Positions 8,101 to 14,851 of a stretch of DNA of 57,935 bases are shown piece by piece. This DNA comes from Oscillospiraceae bacterium. Lineage in GTDB: Bacteria; Bacillota; Clostridia; Oscillospirales; Oscillospiraceae. Under the pieces are notes generated by a model that saw nothing but the letters and a program-made list of their open reading frames with translations, ran no database searches and was not told where the DNA came from. The DNA is taken from NCBI GenBank assembly GCA_017624715.1, contig JAGAMN010000033.1:1-57935 (forward strand), given 5' to 3'. Every line of letters starts with the position of its first letter. Position 1 is the stretch's first letter. A program made the position numbers and the translations under genes.

Positions 8101-9731
8101 GTTTTTCATATCCCACCGCCAAAGGCAAAAAGTCCCTGGATGGTGTGAGCCTGTCCATCGAAAAGGGCGAATATATTGTTTTGTGTGGTAAGTCCGGCAG
8201 CGGCAAGACCACGCTTCTGCGGCAGCTGAAATCCGTTCTTGCTCCTCACGGCAAAAAGCAAGGCGAAATTCTGTTTAATGGAACACCCATTGAGAAGGTC
8301 AATCAGCGAGTTCAATCTGCCAAAATCGGTTATGTGATGCAGAATCCCGATGACCAGATTGTCACCGATAAGGTATGGCACGAATTAGCTTTCGGCTTGG
8401 AAAGCCTCGGTTGTGACCAGAAAACTATGCGTGCTCGGGTTGCAGAAATGGCTTGCTATTTTGGTATTCAGGATTGGTTCCATCGGGATGTTGCCAATCT
8501 ATCCGGCGGTCAGAAGCAGCTTTTGAACCTGGCTTCCATTATGGCCATGCAGCCGGAGATTCTGATCCTGGACGAGCCTACCAGCCAATTAGACCCCATT
8601 GCAGCCTCCGATTTTTTGAACACAGTACGAAAAATCAATATAGAACTGGGTACCACCGTGATCATCACCGAACACCGGTTAGAGGATATTTTCCCTTATG
8701 CTGACCGGGCTGTTGTGATGGATGGCGGCAAGATCATCGCGGATGATACCCCGCGGAATATCGGCAAGCTCTTGTACAAACAGAAAAACGATATGTTCGC
8801 CGCTATGCCTACCCCCATCCGGGTGTTCTACGGCGCAGGTGGCAACGGCGATTGCCCTCTGACCGTTCGCGAGGGCAGAACCTGGCTCAGTAAGACCTAT
8901 CCCGAACCTATGGTAAACATACTGCCTGCCGAAGAATTGGATGATGAAATCGAGAAACCTGCTCTTTCTCTGAAAGAACTGTGGTTCCGATACGAAAAGG
9001 ACAGCCCGGATGTGCTCCGGGGCGTGTCAGCAGATGTTCCTGCAGGCACTCTGTACGCCATTGTGGGTGGAAACGGTGCAGGTAAGTCAACTACCTTAAA
9101 GGCTGTCTGTGGTATTTGCAAGCCCTACCGGGGTAAGGTAAAAGTGTTCGGCAAGCCGGTGGAAAAATACAAATCTACGGAGCTATTCGGTGGCTGTCTT
9201 GCCATGCTGCCCCAGGACCCCAAGAGCCTGTTCGTCAAAAAAACAGTCCGGGAAGATCTTGCGGAAATGACGAAGGACGAAAAAAGAATTGCAGAGATTG
9301 CGGCAGTTTGCGAAATAAAAAGCCTGCTGAGCAGTCATCCCTATGACCTCTCCGGAGGTGAGCAACAGCGAGCCGCTTTGGCAAAGGTTCTGTTGACCGA
9401 GCCCAGGCTTCTTCTGTTGGATGAACCTACCAAAGGTATCGACAGCTTCTTTAAGGAAAAGCTGGCTACCATTCTGTGCAAGCTGAAAGAACAAGGCATT
9501 ACCATCGTGATGGTATCTCACGATGTGGAGTTCTGCGCGAAATATGCAGATATGGTTTCTATGTTCTTCGACGGGCAGATGCTGACCACCGATACCCCTC
9601 GTCGCTTCTTTGGCAATAACAGCTTCTATACAACCGCTGCCAACCGTATGAGCCGACATGTTTTTTCTATGGCTGTCACTGCTGAAGATGTGGTGGAACT
9701 GTGCCGTCAGAACAAGGAGGCTGCAGTATGA
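8073..9731 (+). CDS. ECF transporter fused A1-A2 ATPase
   Basis: A 552-aa protein holding two complete ABC ATPase domains in one chain, replacing separate EcfA1 and EcfA2. Domain 1 has Walker A GKSGSGKTT (39-47), signature LSGGQKQ and Walker B ILILDEPTS. Domain 2 has GGNGAGKST, LSGGEQQ and LLLLDEPTK. The Q-loops (VMQNPDDQ and MLPQDPKS) are of the EcfA type. The start at 8073 has AAAGGAGG 7 nt upstream and lies inside the T gene; the stop overlaps the S gene start (ATGA). It energises the cobalamin ECF complex encoded around it. Confidence 0.93.
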   Translation: MAHFQIKDLSFSYPTAKGKKSLDGVSLSIEKGEYIVLCGKSGSGKTTLLRQLKSVLAPHGKKQGEILFNGTPIEKVNQRVQSAKIGYVMQNPDDQIVTDKVWHELAFGLESLGCDQKTMRARVAEMACYFGIQDWFHRDVANLSGGQKQLLNLASIMAMQPEILILDEPTSQLDPIAASDFLNTVRKINIELGTTVIITEHRLEDIFPYADRAVVMDGGKIIADDTPRNIGKLLYKQKNDMFAAMPTPIRVFYGAGGNGDCPLTVREGRTWLSKTYPEPMVNILPAEELDDEIEKPALSLKELWFRYEKDSPDVLRGVSADVPAGTLYAIVGGNGAGKSTTLKAVCGICKPYRGKVKVFGKPVEKYKSTELFGGCLAMLPQDPKSLFVKKTVREDLAEMTKDEKRIAEIAAVCEIKSLLSSHPYDLSGGEQQRAALAKVLLTEPRLLLLDEPTKGIDSFFKEKLATILCKLKEQGITIVMVSHDVEFCAKYADMVSMFFDGQMLTTDTPRRFFGNNSFYTTAANRMSRHVFSMAVTAEDVVELCRQNKEAAV

Positions 9732-10432
9732 AAAAATCAAACATTGCGACCCTGATCGTATTCTTTCTGCTGCTCCCTGTTACTTTATTCTTGGGCAGTA
9801 AGCTACCAGGTAGAGGCTACTACATTACCGGTACCGCGATCATCATTGAACTGATGATTCCATTCTTTATGGCCTTTGAGGGCAGACGCCCTCAGGCAAG
9901 AGAGCTGGTGGTCATCGCAGTGATGTGCGCCATTGCCATTGCAGGTCGTTCAGCGATTCCTATTCCTAATTTCAAGGCTATTTTCGCAATCATTATGCTC
10001 AGTGGAATTGCCTTCGGTCCGGAAGCAGGTTTTATGGTGGGTGCGATTTCTGCATTCGCCAGTAACTTTTTCTACGGTCAAGGTGCATATACGCCCTGGC
10101 AGATGATGGCCTACGGAGCCGGTGGTATGCTGGCCGGTTTCTGTTTTGCGAATGGCAGACTTCCAAAAAAGCCGCTTACCATTGCAGTGTTCGGTTTTTT
10201 GGCAACAATCCTCTGGGTTGGACCGCTGCTGGATTGCTCGCATATTTTCCTGATGGTGAGCGTCATCAACTGGAATTCCATAATTGCAGCATTTGTTTCC
10301 GGATTCCCAGTGAACCTCAGTCAAGGAATCTGCACCGTACTGGTTATGCTGCTGTTTGGCAGACCTTTACTTGACAAACTGGACCGGATCAAGGTTAAGT
10401 ACGGCATGATGGAGGATGAAAATGGGCTTTGA
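9728..10432 (+). CDS. ECF transporter S component, probable cobalamin (CbrT-type)
   Basis: A 234-aa membrane protein with about six hydrophobic segments, the substrate-binding component of the ECF complex. Segments such as IAFGPEAGFMVGAISAF, TPWQMMAYGAGG and FPVNLSQG are typical of the ECF_trnsprt family that includes the cobalamin S protein CbrT. AAGGAGG precedes the ATG by 7 nt, and that ATG overlaps the ATPase stop. The ligand is assigned from context (two B12 riboswitches and a DUF4430 protein in the same operon); sequence alone would not separate cobalamin from related vitamins. Confidence 0.82.
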   Translation: MKKSNIATLIVFFLLLPVTLFLGSKLPGRGYYITGTAIIIELMIPFFMAFEGRRPQARELVVIAVMCAIAIAGRSAIPIPNFKAIFAIIMLSGIAFGPEAGFMVGAISAFASNFFYGQGAYTPWQMMAYGAGGMLAGFCFANGRLPKKPLTIAVFGFLATILWVGPLLDCSHIFLMVSVINWNSIIAAFVSGFPVNLSQGICTVLVMLLFGRPLLDKLDRIKVKYGMMEDENGL

Positions 10433-11303
10433 AAAATGCCATCCTGCGGTGAATTTCATCTATTTCACCACCGTGATTGCCGGGATGATCGTATTTAAGC
10501 ATCCCATCTTTCTGCTGATATCCTTTGTCTGTGCTTTTATTTACAGCATCAAACGAAACGGCCTCAAAGCACTGGTGTTCAATGTCATTTTGCTTCCCTG
10601 CGTTGCAGCATATGCCTTTTATTACAGCAGCTACAATCATTTTGGCGTAACGGTGCTGCAGCAAAACATGATTGGTAACAACATGACCCTGGAAAGCCTT
10701 GTGTACGGTTTCGTTTTAGGTTTTGTAATCGCCGGTGTGCTGATTTGGTTTTCTTGTGTGTACTCCGTGTTTACCACAGACAAAGTAGTGTACCTCTTTG
10801 GCAAAGTCAGCCCCCGTCTTTCTCTATTTCTGGCAATTATTTTACGAATGGTGCCGAGAATTAAGAAGGAAGCCGAGAAAATCAACACTGCTCAGCGTGG
10901 CATTGGCCGGGGTGCCAATCAAGGCAATGTCTTTCAGCGGTTGCGTAACAGTATTCGTATTCTTTCCATGCTGATAACTTGGACGATTGATTCCCTGACG
11001 CTTGTTTCGGAATCCATGCGCAGCCGTGGAAGCTCGCTACGGGGCAGAAAGGCTTTTTCCATCTATCGCTTTGACAACCGGGACCGGGCTTATGTGGTGA
11101 GTAACTTTGCCTGCTTGACCGTGATTTTTATGGCGGTCATGCTGAAGCAAACAGATATTCTCTACGATCCCCGGATTCTTATGAACCCGATTACAACTAT
11201 GTCCTACCTGTTCTATGTTGGCTATGCAGTGTTCTGCCTGATGCCTCTGGGCTTGGAACTATGGACGGAATACCGCTTCTGGAAAGCAAGAAAAGTACTG
11301 TGA
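10422..11303 (+). CDS. ECF transporter T component (second copy)
   Basis: A 293-aa EcfT-family protein, paralogous to the one encoded at 7225-8100. It carries the coupling motifs TAQRGIGRG and SMRSRGSS. In the second of these, the usual ARG is SRG, while the first T has ARG. The start is placed at ATG 10422, 6 nt after GGAGG (10411-10415), and overlaps the S gene by 11 nt. Most ECF transporters use one T protein, so this complex could be a T heterodimer, or the two T proteins could serve different S proteins. Confidence 0.88.
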   Translation: MGFEKCHPAVNFIYFTTVIAGMIVFKHPIFLLISFVCAFIYSIKRNGLKALVFNVILLPCVAAYAFYYSSYNHFGVTVLQQNMIGNNMTLESLVYGFVLGFVIAGVLIWFSCVYSVFTTDKVVYLFGKVSPRLSLFLAIILRMVPRIKKEAEKINTAQRGIGRGANQGNVFQRLRNSIRILSMLITWTIDSLTLVSESMRSRGSSLRGRKAFSIYRFDNRDRAYVVSNFACLTVIFMAVMLKQTDILYDPRILMNPITTMSYLFYVGYAVFCLMPLGLELWTEYRFWKARKVL

Positions 11304-11313
11304 GAATATGGAA

Positions 11314-11350
11314 AACCGGCGGTGAGACTCAAATAATCTCACCGCCGGTT
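11314..11350 (+). terminator. Hairpin ending the cobalamin operon
   Basis: AACCGGCGGTGAGA (11314-11327) and TCTCACCGCCGGTT (11337-11350) form a perfect 14-bp stem 11 nt after the last T gene. The T run is poor on both strands, so this is a likely 3' end or mRNA-stabilising hairpin shared by convergent genes. Confidence 0.65.
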
Positions 11351-11419
11351 GCTATACGAGAACCAACTGCAACTGATATTGTTCTATGTTTGCTGTAATA
11401 AATTCTCACAAAGCCAACG

Positions 11420-11686
11420 CTATGAGCAAATAGTATTCTTACCTTTCTTCTTCGGATACTGCTCATCCATCATCATATCCACACGGTTTGCCATAAACGT
11501 GAGGAAGGTTTCTAAGTCTGGCTCTTTTCCATCGGGACAGATTTGTTTCCACAACGCTTGTGCACGCGGATCGGAGGATGACATACCCGCACGTATTGCT
11601 TCCATCATTTCGTGTTCCACTTCTTCAGAGGTAATGCCTTGTTCGGCAGCAATGGTTGCTATAATTCTTTTTGTCTTTTCAGTCAT
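11420..11686 (-). CDS. Small Spo0A-C-like helical protein
   Basis: An 88-aa, all-helical, acidic protein. The segment ITSEEVEHEMMEAIRAGM resembles the start of the Spo0A C-terminal DNA-binding domain, and small proteins of this sort are annotated as Spo0A-C-like in Clostridia. No receiver domain is present. The start at 11686 is chosen because AGGAGA lies 8 nt upstream; the ATG at 11692 is only 2 nt from it. The Shine-Dalgarno overlaps the stop of the SLOG gene, so the two are translationally linked. The function is unknown. Confidence 0.55.
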   Translation of the reverse strand: MTEKTKRIIATIAAEQGITSEEVEHEMMEAIRAGMSSSDPRAQALWKQICPDGKEPDLETFLTFMANRVDMMMDEQYPKKKGKNTICS

Positions 11687-11698
11687 TTTCATATTCTC

Positions 11699-12175
11699 CT
11701 ATGTATCTTTTTCGTCTGCAAGGTTAATTACCGTCTTTCCTTGTTTAATTGCATACTCTACCGTCTGCCAAGCACCGCCTTTTTCGTGTTCAATGTAACA
11801 GATGATCAGATTAGCCCGGTCAACCATTTCGCGGTTTCGAATTTGGATAGCAGATTTCGGATGTGCTACTGAAGCAACGTGGGAGATCTCGATGTCGGTG
11901 TAATAATCGTGAAAGTAATTCTCGTTATTAAGATACTCTGCTGTAGGATACGGCAACACCAAAACAAGGGCGCTATTATCGTCCCTGTAATTTTTTCGTA
12001 CGCGAAGCACCGAGGAAGAGACGCATTGGTCAAAGTCTCCGTTTCTCCCGACCAAAAAATCCACATACTCATTTTCGTCAATAAGTTTCCGAATCTGCTT
12101 TTCCAGAAGATTCTCTACCTTTATGATATTATCCACGTATCGGTGACCAAAAAACGCTACTGAAAAAATCTTCAT
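11699..12175 (-). CDS. SLOG-domain (DUF1273/YpsA-like) protein
   Basis: A 158-aa soluble protein of the SLOG superfamily (Rossmann-like nucleotide-binding fold). The hallmarks are the start FFGHRYV and the late glycine-containing segment EHEKGGAWQTVEYAIKQGK, with 'ANLIICY' forming the strand before it. SLOG proteins bind nucleotides or modified nucleosides, and some act as sensors in stress or defence systems; the ligand here cannot be told. AAGGAG lies 7 nt before the ATG, and directly before that is a terminator-like hairpin, so expression may be attenuated. It forms an operon with the small Spo0A-C-like gene. Confidence 0.75.
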   Translation of the reverse strand: MKIFSVAFFGHRYVDNIIKVENLLEKQIRKLIDENEYVDFLVGRNGDFDQCVSSSVLRVRKNYRDDNSALVLVLPYPTAEYLNNENYFHDYYTDIEISHVASVAHPKSAIQIRNREMVDRANLIICYIEHEKGGAWQTVEYAIKQGKTVINLADEKDT

Positions 12176-12190
12176 ACACCGCTCCTTACT

Positions 12191-12225
12191 AAAAAGCCCA
12201 CCGAACCGTTTTCGTCCGGTGGGCT
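12191..12225 (-). terminator. Leader terminator/attenuator before the SLOG gene
   Basis: On the minus strand AGCCCACCG (12225-12217) pairs with CGGTGGGCT (12203-12195) and is followed by TTTTTA, about 10 nt before the SLOG gene's Shine-Dalgarno. The nearest upstream promoter on this strand is at 12335-12363, so the terminator acts in the gene's own leader. Confidence 0.7.
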
Positions 12226-12334
12226 ATTCCAATGACTCAGCTATCTCATCATGCGTGTGTATAGCGGTCATTTAGAATCTGAATCTTACTTTCAAAAGAC
12301 TATAAGCACAGTTTTTATTGTTATAGATATTTAT

Positions 12335-12363
12335 AGTATAGCACATTCGGGAAACAATATCAA
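12335..12363 (-). promoter_or_regulatory. Promoter of the SLOG operon
   Basis: TTGATA (12358-12363, minus strand) and TATACT (12335-12340) are 17 bp apart, with an extended TGTGC before the -10. AGACTAT-type motifs flank it on both sides, which are candidate binding sites for the divergent XRE regulator. Confidence 0.65.
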
Positions 12364-12378
12364 TAGTCTGTGGAATGT

Positions 12379-12408
12379 TTGTTTCAATACTTATAGACTA
12401 TTTATAGT
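12379..12408 (+). promoter_or_regulatory. Promoter and operator of the XRE gene
   Basis: TTGTTT (12379-12384) and TATAGT (12403-12408) are 18 bp apart. The spacer holds TATAGACTATTTATAG, and copies of AGACTATA / ATAGTCT occur at 12297-12304 and 12363-12369. The same words form the perfect operator at 16990-17011. Confidence 0.5.
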
Positions 12409-12431
12409 GTGAAAAAGGATGGGCTAAAACT

Positions 12432-12770
12432 ATGAGCGATATTGTAAAAGCTGTTGGACAGCGTATTAGAAACTACAGAACACAAAAGGGACTGAGCCAG
12501 GAGAAATTGGCTGAGCTTTCCGGTTGTCATCCGACCTATATCGGTCAGCTTGAACGAGGTGAAAAGAACGCAACACTTGAAAGCATTGAACGAATCACTG
12601 CTGCTTTGGGCATTTCTCTTTCGAAGCTGTTTGAGAAGTTAGATGGTCAGGAGGGTGGCGCAAAGGATATTCCGCTTGCCTGCTATGAGTTCCTTTCTGC
12701 CAAATCAAAAGATGAGCAAGAACAGTTATATAAGATCTTGCTTGAAATGGACAAATACAAAGCCAACTGA
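12432..12770 (+). CDS. XRE-family transcriptional regulator
   Basis: A 112-aa regulator with an N-terminal Cro/CI helix-turn-helix (about 8-65): LSQEKLAELSGCHPTYIGQL, then 'ERGEKNATLESIERIT' and 'ALGISLSKLFE'. The C-terminal 40 residues are helical and probably dimerise. The Shine-Dalgarno AAAAGGA is 13 nt from the ATG, so translation is probably modest. It is divergent from the SLOG operon and shares its AT-rich control region of about 250 bp, so it probably controls both itself and that operon. Confidence 0.85.
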   Translation: MSDIVKAVGQRIRNYRTQKGLSQEKLAELSGCHPTYIGQLERGEKNATLESIERITAALGISLSKLFEKLDGQEGGAKDIPLACYEFLSAKSKDEQEQLYKILLEMDKYKAN

Positions 12771-12790
12771 TTGTTTTTCTCAAAACTATA

Positions 12791-12818
12791 TTGCAAATAA
12801 GAAAGTATATGTTATAAT
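12791..12818 (+). promoter_or_regulatory. Promoter of the GNAT leader RNA
   Basis: TTGCAA (12791-12796) and TATAAT (12813-12818) have a 16-bp spacer. Transcription would begin near 12825, about 140 nt before the GNAT start codon. Confidence 0.7.
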
Positions 12819-12825
12819 ATAGAAA

Positions 12826-12954
12826 ATGAATTGGTCATCGGAGGACAGTACACCGTAGTGTAGGGGATCGTAAGCGTTAGCTTGCAGGCCGCCTGTCAGA
12901 TAAGATGTCGAGTGAGCTCGGTTATTACTTAGGTAATGACCGAGTTTTATTTTT
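12826..12954 (+). promoter_or_regulatory. Structured leader with terminator before a GNAT gene (candidate riboswitch)
   Basis: GACAG (about 12849) and CTGTC (about 12895) can close a three-way junction that contains two hairpins, TACAC-cgta-GTGTA and GTAAGC-gtta-GCTTGC (one G-U pair), with purine-rich joining segments. Downstream, CTCGGTTATTAC pairs with GTAATGACCGAG (12917-12944), followed by TTTTATTTTT. That terminator abuts the GNAT gene's GGAGG. This aptamer-plus-terminator layout looks like a riboswitch or attenuator, but I do not recognise the family. Confidence 0.6.
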
Positions 12955-12964
12955 GGAGGTAATT

Positions 12965-13516
12965 ATGAAGAACACAAAAGTCATTCTCGTTCCCTTAACT
13001 GCGGACGACCGCGAACAATTTATTCTTGATAATCAACAGGCATTCAAGTACGGTGCAATTGAGGAGTTTGGTATGCGCGATGATCATCTTGATTTCGACG
13101 GAGAAATTATCTCTCGCAGAACCATAGAGCGTTGTATTGACGCGCCTGACAGCGAAACTTATCGTATTGTCGTCGACGGGAGAAAAGTTGGCGGTGTTAT
13201 ATTAAAAATAAATAAGGAAACCAATCATAACGAATTGGAGATCCTTTTCGTTTCTCCCGAGGAGCACACCAAGGGTATCGGATACGGTGCATGGCAAGCA
13301 GTTGAGGCTTTGCATCCCGAAACAGAGGTTTGGGAGACCTGTACACCATACTTTGAAAAACGAAATATCCACTTCTATGTCAATAAATGCGGTTTCAGAA
13401 TTGATGAGTTTTGGTGTGAGCATTTCGTTCCGGATCACGAAATGCCGGATGGGAACGAACACGACCCTGACGAGGGACCCGATGAGATGTTCCACTTTAT
13501 CAAGAAGATGAAATAA
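12965..13516 (+). CDS. GNAT-family N-acetyltransferase
   Basis: A 183-aa acetyltransferase. The acetyl-CoA pocket is seen in 'VGGVILKIN' (core strand), 'ELEILFVSPEEHTKGIGYGA' (strand 4 and the pyrophosphate loop, with GIGYGA in place of the common Q/RxxGxG/A), and 'NIHFYVNKCGFRIDEF' near the end. The last 25 residues are very acidic (DHEMPDGNEHDPDEGPDE). The substrate is unknown. The start at 12965 has GGAGG at the proper distance. The leader terminator immediately upstream suggests transcription is induced by a signal sensed in the RNA. Confidence 0.85.
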   Translation: MKNTKVILVPLTADDREQFILDNQQAFKYGAIEEFGMRDDHLDFDGEIISRRTIERCIDAPDSETYRIVVDGRKVGGVILKINKETNHNELEILFVSPEEHTKGIGYGAWQAVEALHPETEVWETCTPYFEKRNIHFYVNKCGFRIDEFWCEHFVPDHEMPDGNEHDPDEGPDEMFHFIKKMK

Positions 13517-13520
13517 GAAT

Positions 13521-13550
13521 TGAGGGCTGACGAAAGTTCATCAGCCCTCA
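13521..13550. terminator. Bidirectional terminator between convergent genes
   Basis: TGAGGGCTGA (13521-13530) and TCAGCCCTCA (13541-13550) form a perfect stem between the GNAT stop (13516) and the stop of the convergent transglutaminase gene (13557). Confidence 0.75.
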
Positions 13551-13556
13551 GTTTAA

Positions 13557-14441
13557 TCAATAGATATTCGTTATGTAATAATCCTTATCGGAAGCATAGG
13601 CACTTGTTAGTTCACGGAAGCCGTAAAGACTTTTTCCGTTGGTTGTGCTTGAGATGTCATTTGTTACGTCCAGATCCCACCATAAACCATCATAATAAAC
13701 ACGGTTCCAGGTATGGTCTTCCATTGCGCGATTATATGGTGTCCCGTCTACAACATAGCAAGGAATATTTTGACTGCGGCAGAGCGCGGCAAACAGATTG
13801 GCAAAATCATAGCAGACACCTTTACGGGTTCGCAGTGTGTGACGAACATTGAAACATTGGATGAAGGCGTTATAATCATAATCGTATTCGAAGTTATGAA
13901 TGATCCAACTATAGATCGCCTGCACTTTATCGGCATCAGTGTCATAGCCAGCACAAATTTCGTCTGCAAGTTCTTCCGTTTGTGTGTCCCACAGGGTTGC
14001 ACCACCGTTGGCGAGATAAGGGGCATCCGGTTTGTGGACGAAATTGTATGCGGAGAGCATCGTGACCAACATAAGGCCGGTTATTACTAAAACCGGAATT
14101 TTCGTCACCAAACTATCCTTGCGAGGTTGATTTGCGAAAGTAATGAAATACATCAGCTCAACAACAATGAATACCATTGTCATAACCGGGAGCAATCGAC
14201 GGCAGCTTATGAAATAGATTAAGTTCATAAGTATATCGAGCACCAGGATAATATAAACGATTGTCCTCATAGCCTTTGAGCGCGGCTCTATTGGCAGAAA
14301 GAGTGTAGGCAACACCGATAACAAGTAGAATGCCGTCAAGGTTTTTGAGAGGACGAGGAAGTCCTTAAGGTACAAACCCAACAACAGGTTGTATGTAATT
14401 GCGATAGCAAAGAAAATGATTCTTGATTTTGTAGTCTTCAT
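13557..14441 (-). CDS. Membrane protein with extracytoplasmic transglutaminase-like domain
   Basis: A 294-aa protein. The N-terminal half holds about five hydrophobic segments (residues 8-125). The C-terminal half (about 145-294) is a transglutaminase/protease-like fold with an intact catalytic triad: Cys in RKGVCYDFANLFAALC, His in EDHTWNRVYYDG and Asp in LWWDLDVTND. Such proteins act on cell-surface peptides or proteins; the substrate cannot be told. AAAGGAGA lies 7 nt before the ATG at 14441. It sits downstream of tRNA-Arg on the same strand but is separated from it by hairpins. Confidence 0.85.
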   Translation of the reverse strand: MKTTKSRIIFFAIAITYNLLLGLYLKDFLVLSKTLTAFYLLSVLPTLFLPIEPRSKAMRTIVYIILVLDILMNLIYFISCRRLLPVMTMVFIVVELMYFITFANQPRKDSLVTKIPVLVITGLMLVTMLSAYNFVHKPDAPYLANGGATLWDTQTEELADEICAGYDTDADKVQAIYSWIIHNFEYDYDYNAFIQCFNVRHTLRTRKGVCYDFANLFAALCRSQNIPCYVVDGTPYNRAMEDHTWNRVYYDGLWWDLDVTNDISSTTNGKSLYGFRELTSAYASDKDYYITNIY

Positions 14442-14481
14442 TTCAAATCTCCTTTATGTAAGAAATCCTTTAAAACGAAGA

Positions 14482-14515
14482 AGTGGTCGTACAGAGCGTT
14501 CACTCTGCACGACCA
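14482..14515 (-). terminator. Hairpin upstream of the transglutaminase gene
   Basis: GTGGTCGT (14482-14489) pairs with ACGACCAC (14508-14515), with an inner CAGAG/CTCTG stem. On the minus strand a pyrimidine-rich tract follows. It may be a second terminator for the tRNA transcript or a leader structure of the membrane-protein gene. Confidence 0.45.
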
Positions 14516-14548
14516 CAAACAAAGACTCAATTCAAATCATTTAAGAAA

Positions 14549-14592
14549 ACAACAAACCCGAACGTTTCACCAATCGGTAAAAGGTTCGGGTT
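14549..14592 (-). terminator. tRNA-Arg terminator
   Basis: AAACCCGAAC (14554-14563) pairs with GTTCGGGTTT (14583-14592), and the minus strand continues with a T-rich tract (GTTTGTTGTTTTC), just downstream of tRNA-Arg. Confidence 0.75.
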
Positions 14593-14600
14593 TGAATGTT

Positions 14601-14678
14601 TTGGTACGCCGAAAGGGACTCGAACCCCCGACCTACTGATTCGTAGTCAGTCACTCTATCCAACTGAGCTATCGGCGC
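14601..14678 (-). tRNA. tRNA-Arg (ACG)
   Basis: A cloverleaf can be drawn on the minus strand. The acceptor GCGCCGA pairs with TCGGCGT (first pair G-U), followed by discriminator A and an encoded CCA. The anticodon arm is ACTGA-CTACGAA-TCAGT with anticodon ACG, and the T loop is GTTCGAGTC-like. The wobble A would be deaminated to inosine by TadA. Confidence 0.95.
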
Positions 14679-14796
14679 ATGTGCGCTTTCCTGAAGCGCC
14701 TGTATATATTAGCACAGCAGTTTTGAAAATGCAAGCCTTTTTTTCAAAAAATGCAGATATTTTTTATTTATGCTTTTTGTCTTGATTTTCCCACTA

Positions 14797-14826
14797 TTGA
14801 CACCGTCCGTGCCCTTGATGTAAAAT
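14797..14826 (+). promoter_or_regulatory. mutY-hisJ promoter
   Basis: TTGACA (14797-14802) and TAAAAT (14821-14826) have an 18-bp spacer. The start codon follows at 14852 after AAAGGA. Confidence 0.65.
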
Positions 14827-14851
14827 AAGAAAAAAGCAAAGGACGGTAGCC

